From Erigeron canadensis (Eukaryota > Streptophyta > Magnoliopsida > Asterales > Asteraceae): 64,000 nucleotides of DNA. The notes below the pieces were generated by a model, which made no database searches, was not told where the DNA came from, and saw only the letters and a program-made list of their open reading frames with translations. A program made the translations under genes and the position numbers. This document shows positions 33,857 through 46,398 of the stretch, piece by piece. Positions within the stretch are counted from its first letter, which is position 1; every line of letters begins with the position of its first letter. The stretch covers positions 33,241,516 through 33,305,515 of the forward strand of contig NC_057766.1 of NCBI RefSeq assembly GCF_010389155.1, read 5' to 3'.

Positions 33857-35075
33857 ACTAGTTTTTTAACTTGCGTGTTGCTGCGGGATACGCTTTTATA
33901 CGATAATATTTTAGACCCGGATTTATGTCAAATATTTAAACCGAAATTTAAAAAATACAACTAAACATATAACAATAACAATAAAAAAAATGTAAAAAAT
34001 TAATTATAAGATATATAAAAATATAAACAATAACTATATTAATGTTTTAGATGTTACATGAATGTATTATATATAAAAAGACGGATGAAAATATAAAAAA
34101 TCAAATGTTTAACGGTAGAACCGTAACTGTGTAAAAGTTGTTTGATAAAAACATGAGAACCAAAGTTAAGTGTCTAGAAAATGAAACGAAAACTTTGATG
34201 TGGGACAAAAGTTAAAAGATAGAAACCTTGAGGAGAAATGAAAATTGGTAAATATTATTATGCGTTATATGAACGCTTTAAATATTACATGAACGTAAGA
34301 CGTAAAGATGATAAAACTTATTATATATTAGAAACGTTAGATATATAAAAAAAAAATGGATAAAAGTTAAAAGTAAAATTATAATTGTGTGAAAGTTTTC
34401 TTGGTAAAAATATAAGAACCAAAAACTTAAGTGTCAATAAAATAAAAATGAAATTTTGATTTGGGACAAAGTGAAAATATAGAAACTTTAGAGGGTTAAA
34501 TTGAAAACTGGTAAAAATTATTATGTGCTATAGAAACTTGTATATTTCATGCATAAAGAACTTGTACATTTACATAGGCTTTTAGGAATATATTAAAAAC
34601 ATTAGATATATAAAAAGGCGGATGAAAATTAAAAGTAAAACCGCACTGTGTGAAAGTTGTTTGATAAAAACATAAAAACTCAAAAGTTAAGTGTCAAGAA
34701 AATACAAACGAAAACTTTGATGTGGGACAAAAGTGAAAAAATAGGAACTTTAAGGGGTTAAAATGTAAAGTTGGAAAAAATTATTAGTTTTTAGTAATAT
34801 ATTAAAAAAAAATTAGATATATAAAAAGACGGATGAAAATTAAAGTAAAACCGTACTGTGTGAAAGTTGTTTGATAAAAATATGAGAATTCAAAATTTAG
34901 TATCAAGAAAATACAAACGAAACTTCAATGTGGGACAAAAGTTAAAAGATAGAAAGTTTAAGAGGTTAAAATGAAAGAATGGTAAAAAATATTATATGTT
35001 ATAAAAACTTATACATTCTACGCATAAAACACTTGTACATTCACATAAATTTTTAGTATATTATAAATTATAGAT
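33857..35075 (-). mobile_element. Degenerate tandem-repeat element with Helitron-like 3' end, copy 2
   Basis: Same organisation and orientation as 8150-9125. Minus-strand CTAGT at 33861-33857 follows a GC-rich hairpin (33872-33889, TTGCGTGTTGCTGCGGG on plus). Then about four diverged units carry 'GAAAGTTGTTTGATA ... AAACTTTGATGTGGGAC' (cores near 34133, 34393, 34653, 34863), ending in 'CTTGTACATTCACATAA'-type sequence near 35048. The base after CTAGT is A rather than T, so the Helitron assignment is tentative. Confidence 0.45.
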
Positions 35076-35219
35076 ATTACTTATAACTTTAGTGTTGGAA
35101 TATGAGCTAGCTAGTGGTACCATTAGTGATACAATATTAATCAGTAATTCAAATTAGCCATTATTCTATTAAAATATAAATAAAGAAGAAACAGAAAAAG
35201 TTTAGATCAACCCATGTAA

Positions 35220-35879
35220 AAGGGGAGGGAGTGGTTGCGGTAAAAGGCTTCCCTGATGGCGGCCCCGCACGGGCACACCATCGTCGGTGGTTTGCTGAGG
35301 GAGAGAGAAAGTGAAAATCGATATTGTTCACCGATGGGGAAAGAAGGAAAGAGAGAAGGGAGGAAGAGAGAGAGATGATTGATTGGTTGGTCAGAAACGT
35401 GAGGGCCCCACTGACTGTTGGAATTTATTGAAAGAAAAAAAGCTTGGATAAAAAAATGGCATGTATCTATGTATATTCAAGAAGAAGACGACGACCCAGA
35501 TGGGTGTTTTTTTTATATAATTATTATAGATATTTACGTTTTCAGCCCTTGTAGTCTCATATTTTACAAAATTTAAAGCTATATTTATATTTGTGTTGGT
35601 TACATTTTAGCCCTTGTAGTTTTATTTTACTTTATTATTAATTATCTTTTTATTTATATATATATGTTTGATTTTATATAGTTTTTTAAATAATATAGTA
35701 TTAAAAATATATGAAAAATAAATGAAATGATATTAAAATAAATAAAAAAAATGATGAGGTGGAGATTGAGGGAAGATGGGGAAAGTGTCGCCAGTGATTA
35801 AGAGAAGATTGGGGAAAATTGAGATGAAAAGTTTTGATTGGTTAGTGATGGAGGAAGATGGGTGACCACTCCCTCCCCC
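35220..35879. mobile_element. PIF/Harbinger-like element 2, inverted twin of element 1
   Basis: The ends AAGGGGAGGGAGTGGT and ACCACTCCCTCCCCC are inverted, and TAA flanks both sides (35217-35219, 35880-35882). The left half is the reverse complement-like match of 31170-31580 and the right half of 27926-28124. At the point where element 1 carries the 3-kb insertion, this copy runs straight through (ATCAAACATATATATATAAA in reverse), giving the empty site. The 60-codon frame at 35733-35915 is not a gene. Confidence 0.75.
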
Positions 35880-35882
35880 TAA

Positions 35883-38800
35883 CATTGAAAATAACGTGAA
35901 AGGTATTAATTGCAAGGATGCTATATAGGCCCTGGATTCATTGCATGCATTTCGTCTACATGCGAACTATGGCCTTAAAAAGTGTGAAATGAGTCAAATG
36001 ACTAATAAATAGATACCTGAAAACCAAGTGAATCGGACCTTGTGCATTGCTAATGAAATCACGGTCACATATAAGACCGGTTTCCTTTTCTCCTTATCAT
36101 TTTTTCTCGTATAATATAATATAGAGATGCTACGTAACAAATTAATTACAAACAAAAGGTTACAAATTTATTTGTTCTCAATCAAATATGTAAAGAGAAA
36201 AATGAAAGGAAATTTTTTATTTATTTAATTGGTCAACTTTAAATTTGTAACATTTCTCTAATATATATTCGGTTGGCGAAAACAAAATTCCAACAAAATA
36301 TAGACATATAGGTCCTTTCAAATAGAGAAATTCAATCATATAACTCATCCATTTTGTGAAATCACCGTTAAAAACACGGATCACTTGTCAACAGCATACG
36401 AATCAACAACCCTGCGTGGTCCTTCATTTCATCATGCAAATTGATGAAAATTTACAAACAATGGTCTCAAACAAAAGGAAAGTGATTTGTGCCATTATTC
36501 TCATTAATTGCATGTTGGGGCATTTGAAAATCAAAATTTTATCATGTTTTTACCAACAAAGCGTTAACACCTTTGGAAACACATACAAGATCTCTATACA
36601 AAAGTCAAACGTAATCCACATTGATGGTAATTTGCTGTTAGAATACAAGCGGACATTAATATATAGTAAAGAAATTATTACAACCCATATTTAAAAAACC
36701 ATTATTTTAATCATATTGGTATGAAAAAATTTTCCGGTATTGCCGGCCGGTATTATCGGTATTATCAGAAATCCCCGCTGGTATTATTATTTTAATTTTT
36801 TTATAAAGATCTTACAAAACTTATTACAATTTAACGAAATTAGTTCAAATATAATTATAATCCAGCAAAAAATAATACCAAATAGGTATTTCATAACAAA
36901 TTATAATTTTTATAGTTCACAAACAACAACAAAAAAATAACTTTAAAGTATCATAAAAATAATTTTTAAAAAAATTCAGAAAAAAAAATGAAATACTAGA
37001 AATACCGGCTGATATTGAATAGTAAAAATACTGAGAAAATATCGTACCTAAACTACCTAAATACCCTTCAATACCGGTAATACCAGCCTATATTACAACT
37101 AAACACAAAAACAAGATGAGACGTATAGAAGATATATAATTTTGTAATTGTATATAACAGCTCTTAGAAAAGAAAAATCAACATTAGTGTACAATAACAT
37201 CTATGTAATGCTAACCATACATTAAAAACTATGATTAACATAATCTTAAAACATATTTTTAGTTTCGAACTAAATTGTGTTTGAATACATTTTCAATGAG
37301 AGTTGCCAAACTTTTTTAGTTGATTTAATTATTTTTTTAATGCATGTAACAACTTTTATGTGCATGTTGTTTTTTAATCTTATATTAGCACTAATATAAA
37401 CACTCTTCTTAAATCTATAATATAACTAAAGAGAATGTTAGGACTTGGCATCCTTAATTTTTTTTTTAGGCTTAATTGTCTATCTTAATTAATCTAGGTC
37501 GCTCCTTTTTTTTAGATTCTTTTTTCTTTTTTCCTTATTTAATAGATAATTAAAAGTAATATTTATCATAAATATTTTCTTATTAAAACAAATCTTTTTA
37601 AACTTTAAAGATAAATACTCTCCTTACAATACTCACAAGAAGTTATTATATATACAACCTAAATAATTTTTTATTAATCAATTTTCATCATTCATCTCCT
37701 TTCTATATTTAAAAAAGAATCATGATCATATAGTTTCTCAACAAAAAAAACACACGGTTTAAATTATATCACTTCAATTTTAATTTTGGTATATTGTTCG
37801 TGTTTGTTTATTATTGATATTGAATTGTTATGTTACTGTTATTTTTCAATCTCTTTTAATATAGTTTTTTGTGAATTATAGTTTTATTATGACTTTTTCT
37901 TCGACTACTAAAGAGTATATTTTTTTAAATTTGTTTTGTTCATGTTAATTTGTTATTTTTCACGTGTTTTGTTATTTATTATTTTGATATTTACTTTTGA
38001 TAAATAGATTTTGATATTATCCATCCATCAGACGGGGGTGAAGACTGGTTTAGAATAAAGTTTAAAAACTTGGATCCCAATTAATTAGCTAAGCATATAG
38101 GAAACGATATTTTATAGTGGATTTCCTTGTTCGAAAGCATTCAAGGCAAGTAGCTAAATTTACGGTGATCATCACATCAAGCAAAGCTTTAAAGGAACAT
38201 TTGAAAGTGTTTCGTATAGTATTTCCAAAGAAGATGAAATGAAAGTTTGACTATAGTAGCTTTGGGGGGTTTCCATTGAGTTTATAAACCATTAGTTAAT
38301 TATTATTCAAATGCACAAATGATGTATATATAACAAATAGCAAAAAATGGTGATGTAATACATGCCCAGTATATAGTTTTTCAGATCAAGATCCAATTGG
38401 AATCGAAGTTCATGAACACTTGGGATTAGGTAAGGAACGAACAGAAGATACTAAAAGGAATAATAATGGTGGTTTGTTGGTGTATTTGGAAGACAAGAAG
38501 CGACAAAAGATTCATTTTTAAAGAAGTTATCCTCGACAAGAATATTACACAAGATATAAGACTCTTGGTTTCTTATTGCATAGAAATAGATAAAAAAAAT
38601 ATAACGATCGAGTACATGGTATAATTGGTGTAAGTTTAATGTATGTTAACTTCGTATAGTTGTGTACGTGGCCGTCCCGTATTTATCAATAAGTTTATTT
38701 GAATAAAAGTTATCGTTGTCGTCAAAAAAATAATTAATTAGCAATTTGGGTTAGTAAGGTTGGATTCATCACATACATGATTCTTTTGTTAGAAACATGT

Positions 38801-39085
38801 CTCATCAAAAATAATTAACTCTATATGATTACAAGGATATTGCACGCCTTTCGGCTTTTCTATAAACGTATAAGCAAAAGCATTTCTCCTCGGATAAATA
38901 ATTCGTCAAAAGGAAGTTTTCCAACACATACATCTTAATGTTCATTCAATAAACTCTTTATTCTTTGATGTTCGATCTTTTCCGTGATCATTGATTTGTA
39001 TAGTGCTGGCTTGGTCCCCGATTAATGTATGGTCACGTTGGAGAGGACAAAGTGACCGAATATGAGTCTAGCTTTAAACACATAC
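35883..39085. other. Long gene-free stretch
   Basis: AT-rich. At about 36735-37095 a pair of opposed 'CCGGTATT...' and '...AATACCGG' segments (TTGCCGGCCGGTATTATCGG near the left end, AATACCGGTAATACCAGCC near the right) could be the arms of a degenerate fold-back element of about 360 bp. The 112-codon frame at 36356-36694 has no recognisable features. Nothing else identified. Confidence 0.45.
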
Positions 39086-39130
39086 GAGCATGGTACCCGC
39101 GCAATGCTGCGGTGGTAACGGCGACGACGG
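39086..39130 (-). mobile_element. Helitron-like terminus (CTCGT type)
   Basis: Read on the minus strand, a hairpin-forming CCGCAGCATTGCGCGG is followed by GTACCATG and CTCGT, ending near 39086. The inner side is rich in GTCGTCGCCGTTACC. The same layout recurs at 40840-40880, so this is the end of a repeat family. CTCGT departs from the canonical CTRRT. The other end of the element was not found. Confidence 0.4.
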
Positions 39131-40039
39131 TATACTGGGGTTGGTGACGCGTAGTGATGACATCGACAATTGGTGTCGAGTGGTGTAAGTTGATGTTAAG
39201 ATAATAGAACTATTTTAAAAGATAAAGACTTAAAATGTAAATTAGCAAGATAAAGGTTTAGGATGTAAATTAATTCATTAAGGACAAATTTGGTAATTTA
39301 TAAAAACCCTTCCAAGGTGGGGTGTTTATTAAGGACATTTTGGTAATTTCGCATATGACATTTTGGTAACACTTTCCATTTTGAAGGGGTGTATAATCTT
39401 TAATAAGGAGTATAAATATAAAAGAATCGTGGTCGATGTGACTAGCCGGCCAGGTTAGTTACATCAAATGTAACCTTCGCTAATTCGAGGACAAACGATG
39501 GATGTTCGTATAAAAACAACACTGCTTTTTTGCCTATGATTATGTGTACATGCACCTTGTGGGTTTATTATTTTGCCTACACGATTAGTCGATTACATAC
39601 CTCTTGATACAAAATAACGTTGGGCATTTAATCTAATTTTAATCTTATCTTAGTATATACTAAATGACAATTGATATAATCTCATTGGCCAACCGTCTTT
39701 GATTTTTCAAAATTAAGATTTTTGACATGTGATTAAATTAATCTTTAATAGATCGACCAACTTCTATTTAATATGGATAAACTATAAATCATATTATTTA
39801 TTTTCTAAATTTAGGCTTTTAAAATTTTACTCTTATTCACAAATTTGTAAACTACTAATCTAAATAATAATACACGGCCAACTTCTATTTAATTTGGATA
39901 GACTATATATAAATTATCTAAATTAAGATTTTTAACATGTAATTAAATATTTAAATTAGCCTTTAATAGATCGACCAACTTATTTTATTTATTTATATAT
40001 TTTTGAACAACATTCTATTCTACTTTTACTCTTAAATTA
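39131..40039. other. Intergenic, no gene seen
   Basis: Two related segments of about 120 bp occur at 39755-39850 and 39860-39960, sharing CCAACTTCTATTTAAT and GATTTTTGACATGT/GATTTTTAACATGT motifs. This suggests an old local duplication. No coding sequence. Confidence 0.4.
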
Positions 40040-40170
40040 CACGTATACTTGAAAATCAGGACTCTCTAAAAACCCCTATTAATCCACCCTCACAAATGTG
40101 AGAAGTGAGACTCGAACCTAGGCGGATACTCCCAAGGTTAAAGACCTTACCAATGGGCCACCAATATGGA
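40040..40170 (-). mobile_element. SINE head, minus strand
   Basis: On the minus strand box A-like TGGCCCATTGGTAAGG (about 40162-40147) and box B-like GGTTCGAGTCTCACTT (about 40120-40105) are spaced as in tRNA genes. They are followed by a short body to about 40040. The 5' part does not fold as a whole tRNA. Ends uncertain. Confidence 0.6.
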
Positions 40171-40835
40171 TAAATTATAAATTATATTATTTATGCATAA
40201 AATTTAGACTTTTAAAAGAAATGCTAAAAAGCTCATAGGACTCCATTTAACGTGAATAATAAACTTGTACGTTTTCATATCAAAGTTCACATGCACTCTG
40301 AATTTTATGATAAGTGTACAACTATTTAATGCATCACATGGACAGTTATATGTTGCGATCTCTCTGGTTATGTCAAAAAAAGGTCTCAAGGTGCTAATAT
40401 GCAACAAAGATGGAAAGACAAAAAAAAAAATACAACGAATGTCGTCTTTACAAAGAAGTATTGAAAAACGATACTTGAATATCTTAATTTTTTTGAAGTA
40501 TAGTTTCACATTTTAATCTACAAGTATTTTTGTGTTGCAAATAATATTTTTTATATCGATATAGTTATAAACTCCGTGTATTTGACACGGGTTTAAAATC
40601 TAATTATTATTTTATGGTACTTATGAAATAACTTTTTATTTAATGGCAAATTCAAATCATTAACAGATAATTAACGTACCACCAAATCATAGAGAAAAGG
40701 GAAGTGATATAATATATTTACAACTCAAATTTGACATCTACAATAATGTTTGTGCATTAAATGTTTGTACTTGTTATAAATTAAAAAATTTTGTATCAAT
40801 TCCTTAGAGAAAAAGTGAAAAACTCTTCATACAGG
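40171..40835. other. Intergenic, no gene seen
   Basis: Opposed open frames of 83 and 101 codons at about 40204-40516 overlap on the two strands, have no recognisable motifs and lie in AT-rich sequence. I do not call them genes. Confidence 0.45.
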
Positions 40836-40880
40836 AACGAGATGTGTACCCGCACAATGCAGCGGTAAAAGGTGGTGATG
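40836..40880 (-). mobile_element. Helitron-like terminus (CTCGT type), second copy
   Basis: On the minus strand CCGCTGCATTGTGCGGG can fold as a stem-loop and is followed by TACACAT and CTCGT near 40838. It matches the 39.09-kb terminus in order and spacing. The inner side is rich in GGT/GGC codon-like repeats (GGTGGTGATGGTAGCGG on plus). Confidence 0.4.
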
Positions 40881-42021
40881 GTAGCGGTGGTGGTAACGAT
40901 GTGGTTATTAATCTAAAAGTAATTAATGTAAATGGTAGTGTAGTTATTTTATGATTAATGAATGTATCTTTTGTAAATAATTTTATTAAGAGTATTATAG
41001 AGATATTAGGTAGAAATATTTAAACTAATGAATAAAGGATATAGATAGTTTGGGTAAATATGGTTGGCAAAAATATTTTAGGGATATATTGGGTAGATTT
41101 AGTGTGTTAGTTAAGAATGTGTTGAAATTTAAGGACATTTTGAGTATTTTAAAGGTAAAAAATTGAAAAGAGAGAGTATTTTGTTTTATAAATAGAGTAT
41201 AGAAAGAAAACATCTAATCTAATACTCTGTATGTAAACCTAGTTTATTTAGTTTTACATATATTAGACTTGAATAGTTAGAATCCATAATCATTTCATTA
41301 TTAGAAGATCACTACCGATAGTATTCCCACTTTAATTACTTGGACCGGCCGGAGTCATTGGTATTTTTACAATTACTTGGACCGAGGAATAATAATTATC
41401 GGGTCTATCTATTCTCGAATCTCACCTCATTCGTACATTGTCTTGTTGTAGTTGTAACAAGATTAAATATTTTGTTCTATTATACGAAAGAATAACATGT
41501 CAATTGCAAATCGTATTTTGCTTTACAGCAAAGAAAAAAAGAAGGTATCAACGTGCCATTACTTAAAATCTGAAAAGTAATCAGAGCACCACCTTCTTTA
41601 TTTTTTGGGGGGTGTATGTGGAGACAAGTGTTATATTTTGGATCAAAGTATATGTGGAGAAATTGAGTGAGAATATTATAGGAGAGTAGGTGACAGAGGC
41701 TAGCTAGGGGGCATCCAAAAGGATAGCTATATATATAGTGTATATACAGTTTTAAAGATCGCAATTCTATATATATGTCAAACAAGTACCACTTATATAT
41801 ATATATATATATATTATATATAATTATTAAAACATTAGTTAACCGGATGATTTTAGAGTCTTTCCAACTTAAAACTAGCTTTTAACATTGCCATGTAGGA
41901 TTTAGACCTATGTGTCATTTTCATATTTTTTTACAATTACAATATTAATATTTTATTTTATAAACAAAATTAATGTGGAACGGATTGGATCCAAAACATT
42001 TGGCAACAAAATTTTAGAAAC
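40881..42021. other. Intergenic, microsatellites only
   Basis: AT-rich, with an (AT)n run at about 41790-41822. The 101-codon minus frame at 41480-41785 and the 62-codon one at 41025-41213 are composition artefacts as far as I can tell. Confidence 0.5.
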
Positions 42022-42662
42022 TATTAAAAAAAACATATATATAGCGTATATGCAATAATTTATTAAGTCCATTAGATCAAGATTAATTTGTATGGTAAAG
42101 ATATATATGATTAAAAATATATCAAGTTATATATTATTAAATCTTTTCATTATAGGAATTTAAATCTTTCTAATTAGATGAATGATATCAATTACCATTA
42201 ACCAATAAATCACACCCACGTTCACCCTATACATACACGAATATTATGTGTTCTTGCATTTTTCCTCTACACGATATAACTAGATTCGTAAGTTTCATAT
42301 TGCTTTCTTATATATTTGAAATATATGTATCTATGGATTTTTAAAAAAAAACATATATATAACGTATATGCAATAATTTATTACGTCCATTAGATCAAGA
42401 TTAATTTGTATGGTAAAGATATATATGATTAAAAATATATCAAATTATATATTATGAAATCCTTTCATTATAGGAATTTAAATCTTTCTAATTAGATGAA
42501 TGATTTCAATTACCATTAACCAAAAAATCACACCCACGTTCACCCTATACATACACAAATATTATGTGTTCTTGCATTTTTTTCTCTACACGATATAACT
42601 AGATTCGTAAGTTTTCATATTACTTTCTTATTTATTTGAAATATATGTCTCTATGGATTTTA
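42022..42662. repeat. Tandem duplication, period about 319 bp
   Basis: Two copies (about 42022-42340 and 42341-42662) are nearly identical, including GTCCATTAGATCAAGATT, ACACCCACGTTCACCC and CTCTACACGATATAACTAG. There are roughly ten differences and a few one-base indels. No coding capacity. A recent unequal-exchange or slippage product. Confidence 0.88.
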
Positions 42663-43334
42663 GTTACTATTTTTCTCGTGAAAAGTAAATGAAAAGTACG
42701 TACGTAGTATATTGATATGATGATTTTTTTTCCCCTGAATTTGAGTTGTATGTATGTATTATGTGGATTTAATATAGATGATAATTTTATTTTATTAGTT
42801 ATTCTCCTAAGGATTTTCTAACTTTTCTTTTCTTAGTTTTTAATTGATTCATATGGTGTACATTTGTGTTTTGATAATTAAAACACCTTTATTATTAAAA
42901 GTCTGAGTTGGTATTGATATTTACGGAGTTGTTCTTTATTATCAAACGTGGTTAAATTCTATTGACTTTAAACCAATCATAATGCAATACAAATTGTATG
43001 TTTTTAGATAAGTTTTAATGCAATTAATGGTACACATATATGGTGTTTTTTGAGAACTATGGTAGTGAGATGCTATACATCATGCTCATACGCTATAGTC
43101 GGACAACACAAGTTGAAACTCAAGTTAATAACAACTATCAATTGTTGACAACCTTTTGGATATTTGAATAATTAACTTGAAGTCTTTAGGTAATGCCGAT
43201 TGCTTAGCATTTGTTTGCAGAAGAGGTTGCCGGCATGAAGTAGTTTTGACTTGATGGACACACATCATGTCTACCCGTTCGTAACTATTATACGATATGT
43301 AAAGTTTCAAAAGTAAACAATGTCTTGCGTATAT
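42663..43334. other. Intergenic, no gene seen
   Basis: AT-rich. The 61-codon minus frame at 43125-43310 has no recognisable feature. Nothing further identified. Confidence 0.45.
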
Positions 43335-43342
43335 ATAGTATG

Positions 43343-43821
43343 CCGAGCCGGCTTAACAGTATAGCTGGGCTAGGCATGGGCCTACGGCCCCCAAAGGCCC
43401 AAATAGTTAAAGCCCCCAATTTTGATACTAACGGGTATTGTATAAATATTTATTCAGCATTTTTTTTTCTATATGTTTAGTTTTAAGGTTGAAAAGAATA
43501 AAACTATAAAACCACACTGCCTCCACTCTCTTAGACTATTCACTCAAAGGTTGATAATCTGAACATGTTTTATGGTTTAGCTACTCTTTCTATGGCCGTG
43601 AATGCATTTTTGTTGTCGGCAAAGCTTTTTAGTTTAATTTTAACATAACATTTGTAAGTTTTTTTAAAGTTAATTTCTTATATTTGGCATTTATATGCAT
43701 TATTTTTTAATTTTTCTGGTTTCAATCCCAGATTAAGGAGGAACTTTTTGTTAGAAACTTTTGAAAAGAGCCCCGAAAAGTGGTCTCGCCTAAAGTCACC
43801 AAAAAGATTAAGCTGACCCTG
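43343..43821. mobile_element. hAT-like non-autonomous element 1
   Basis: It starts CCGAGCCGGCTTAA and ends AGATTAAGCTGACCCTG, ends that are imperfect inverted copies. It is flanked by the 8-bp direct repeat ATAGTATG (43335-43342, 43822-43829), the hAT TSD length. Subterminal GGCCCCCAAAGGCCC on the left and CCCCGAAAAGTGGTCTCG on the right resemble those of the element at 46399-47290. 479 bp, non-coding. Confidence 0.7.
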
Positions 43822-43829
43822 ATAGTATG

Positions 43830-44573
43830 TGAAAGTTTTTTTGAAGACCAAATAAATGAATTTTGTAAGATTGAGTTGTTGAAAGCTTTCAACTAAATAA
43901 CATTTCTTTAGTCATTACACTTTTTACAATATTCGTGTAATTGTGCATCTATCATGTAAAAAATGTCAAAGCAAGCTTAACAAAAGTTGCGCTAAATCCG
44001 TTAATTCGCCGCATTAGTCGATTGTTCATAAAACAATGTTTAAACAATCTGCGCATCGCGCGGGTAAAAGACCTAGTATATATATATATTTTACATAACA
44101 AAAGCTATTGCTGTGCACTCGCGTAGACCGTGATTCTCTAATAGTTGAACCCGGGGTGGCTTAAGCTTTTCCGTTGATTTTAGGAGGCATCAATTTTGGA
44201 GGATTATTTTAAAAATTGTTGACCTTAAGCACCTAAACTATTTCTTCTCTAAAGTAATCTTAGCTTATTAACATTTTACAAAACTTTTATTTACAAACGT
44301 AACTTCTATCAATTAAATCTTGTTTATTTATTATCTCTCTTTTTTTTTTTCTCTCTTTGTTGATCGGATCTTACATGTAACATGTACTTATAAAAGTTTG
44401 CTTATAAACTTTAATAAAGATTAGAGCTACCGTATATTTAGTAACTCAAATGAATACTTCAATAACTATTTATCAATTGATTATTAAACTATAAATGTAC
44501 AAAAGTATGTAACTATCTGTGATTTTTAGCAGATGATAGTCAAACTGTTAGAAGCACTTATAGTTTTACTAAA
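43830..44573. other. Intergenic with a Helitron-like end near 44049-44077
   Basis: At 44049-44064 CTGCGCATCGCGCGGG can form a stem-loop. CTAGT follows at 44073-44077, a possible plus-strand Helitron 3' end. The next base is A, not the expected T. At about 44140-44210 a GGTGGCTTAAGC...GGAGGCATC segment may be another worn hAT end. No gene seen. Confidence 0.35.
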
Positions 44574-44863
44574 GGGATAAGTATCTTGGAATAAACAAAC
44601 TTTGAACGAATGTCTATATTATGAAATAACTAAAGTTGTGTGTATTGTGTGTAAACAACTCGAAAATAATGTTTATTGTATGTAAGAAAATGTATTCAAC
44701 CAATTAAAATCAGACAAGTGGCACCTCTATATGGTTGCCACGTATGTTTTCTTACATACAATAAACATTTTTTAAAGTTGTTTACATACAATACACACAA
44801 CTTTAGTTATTTCCTAATATAGACATTCGTCCAAAGTTTGTTACATTCTAGGATACTTATCCC
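44574..44863. mobile_element. Fold-back MITE with 9-bp TSD (Mutator-like), 290 bp
   Basis: Almost the whole element is a palindrome: the left arm GGGATAAGTATC... (44574 to about 44695) is mirrored by ...GATACTTATCCC at 44863, with the loop around CAAGTGGCACCTC. It is flanked by TTTACTAAA at 44565-44573 and 44864-44872. The arms are similar enough to give a long hairpin RNA if transcribed. Confidence 0.85.
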
Positions 44864-44872
44864 TTTACTAAA

Positions 44873-46390
44873 TATCTTAAGTTCGATCCTTAGAGACGTC
44901 AAGTTTTGGTGTTTTTTATTTTGAATACTTGTAACGACCTATAGTCATCATCTTGTTGTCTAAAGTACCTGCAGGGCTTCACCATTATACGGTGAGGTTT
45001 CTCTGATGTCGTGAATTGTTTGGGAAAAAACTCTAACCTTTAAACATCCTGACATGTTTTAAAAACAATCTTCAAACTCATAATGAATCTAAAACGATGT
45101 TTGGATTTACAAGATTTGAAACAATGTTTAAAAGTAAGAAAAATCATAAATACATTTTAAATATAGTATTTAACATGCATAAAAAAATATATATATCTTA
45201 TATCATAAGTTCTTTCTTTGAATTTTATAATAACTGTAAAATTATTTTATTCACTATAACTATAGTTCATATGATAATATTTTACAGAACCCAAATATTA
45301 GCTAGATATGAGCAATAAATTGGAATGTGTAACTTCAAAGAATAACATCGTGGAAGAAGATATAAACAGAATTTGGATGTGAATGTAAGATCAGATTACG
45401 ATTAATGAGAATTATAAAGATGTAGTAGACTAAAAGACGGTATCATTTTTAATTAATAGACTTAATAATTAAAACTTGATATATTAAATATAATTTTTCA
45501 TGTATTTAAGATTTATTAAACTTAATTCGTAAAACGAGATTGAAGATCAATATTATTCAAATAAGTGAATTATCATGTATCAAATGTCACATTTCACATA
45601 TGTTTCTCATCTCACACATATCATAATGATAACAATCCGTATAACCAGTCCATGAAAACGGGTTCTTTTTTCGGTTCAATAAATAAAATAAATTTTTTAT
45701 TTATTTTAAAACCATCTATATCTACTGTTTAGTATCTAGATTTAACTAAAATCTAATCATGAGGGGGGTAAGATTCTTGAATGTAATCATGATGCTTTGA
45801 GCATAACAGAAACAGAAACCGCATTATCCAAACTATTTAAGGCGTGTTAGTTTTTGAAAATTGTTTTTAGTTTTTCATTTTTAGTTCTTTAAAATATGAA
45901 AGGAGTTTTTTATCTTTAAAAAATATTATTTTCATTTTCCTTATTAAAAATGATGTTATGATATAATTGGTTAAATAGGAGGTTTAGGATCGGCTGGGGG
46001 AGGGGTTAAATTTAAAAAATACAAAATGAAAAGTAGTAAACAATAACAAATTGTTTTCTAATTTCGCATAGAAAAGTGAAAAACCATTTTTTTTTTTGTT
46101 TTCTTGGAAAACAGTTTTGAAAAACTATATATGAATTTAACGCGTTTCCTATATTTTATGTTTTCTTGAAAAATAAAAATGAAAAAAATGATATTTTCTC
46201 AAACTAAAGGCGACTTTGATCTCTCTAAAAGTTATAAGGGTAGTAAAAGTCTTGGCAATCATAATGTTTAATTGAGTATAATGGAAACAGAAACTGCACC
46301 TTTATCCAAACTATTTAGCCGACGCATTGATGGTGTATGTACATGCAACGGCAACTCAATAAAGGAAAATCCAATCTAATCCAATACATA
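44873..46390. other. Intergenic with a MITE-like segment
   Basis: At about 45842-46145 the ends GGCGTGTTAGTTTTTGAAAA and TTTTGAAAAACTATATATG...AACGCG are roughly inverted, suggesting a MITE of about 300 bp without a clear TSD. The 73-codon frame at 45097-45318 is AT-rich and unrecognised. Confidence 0.4.
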
Positions 46391-46398
46391 CATAAATT

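Noticed and set aside
36356..36694. 112-codon open frame as a gene
   Set aside because: No recognisable motif, skewed AT-driven composition, no neighbouring exons, and it lies in a repeat-rich region.
41480..41785. 101-codon minus-strand open frame
   Set aside because: Composition artefact of AT-rich DNA next to an (AT)n run; no family resemblance.
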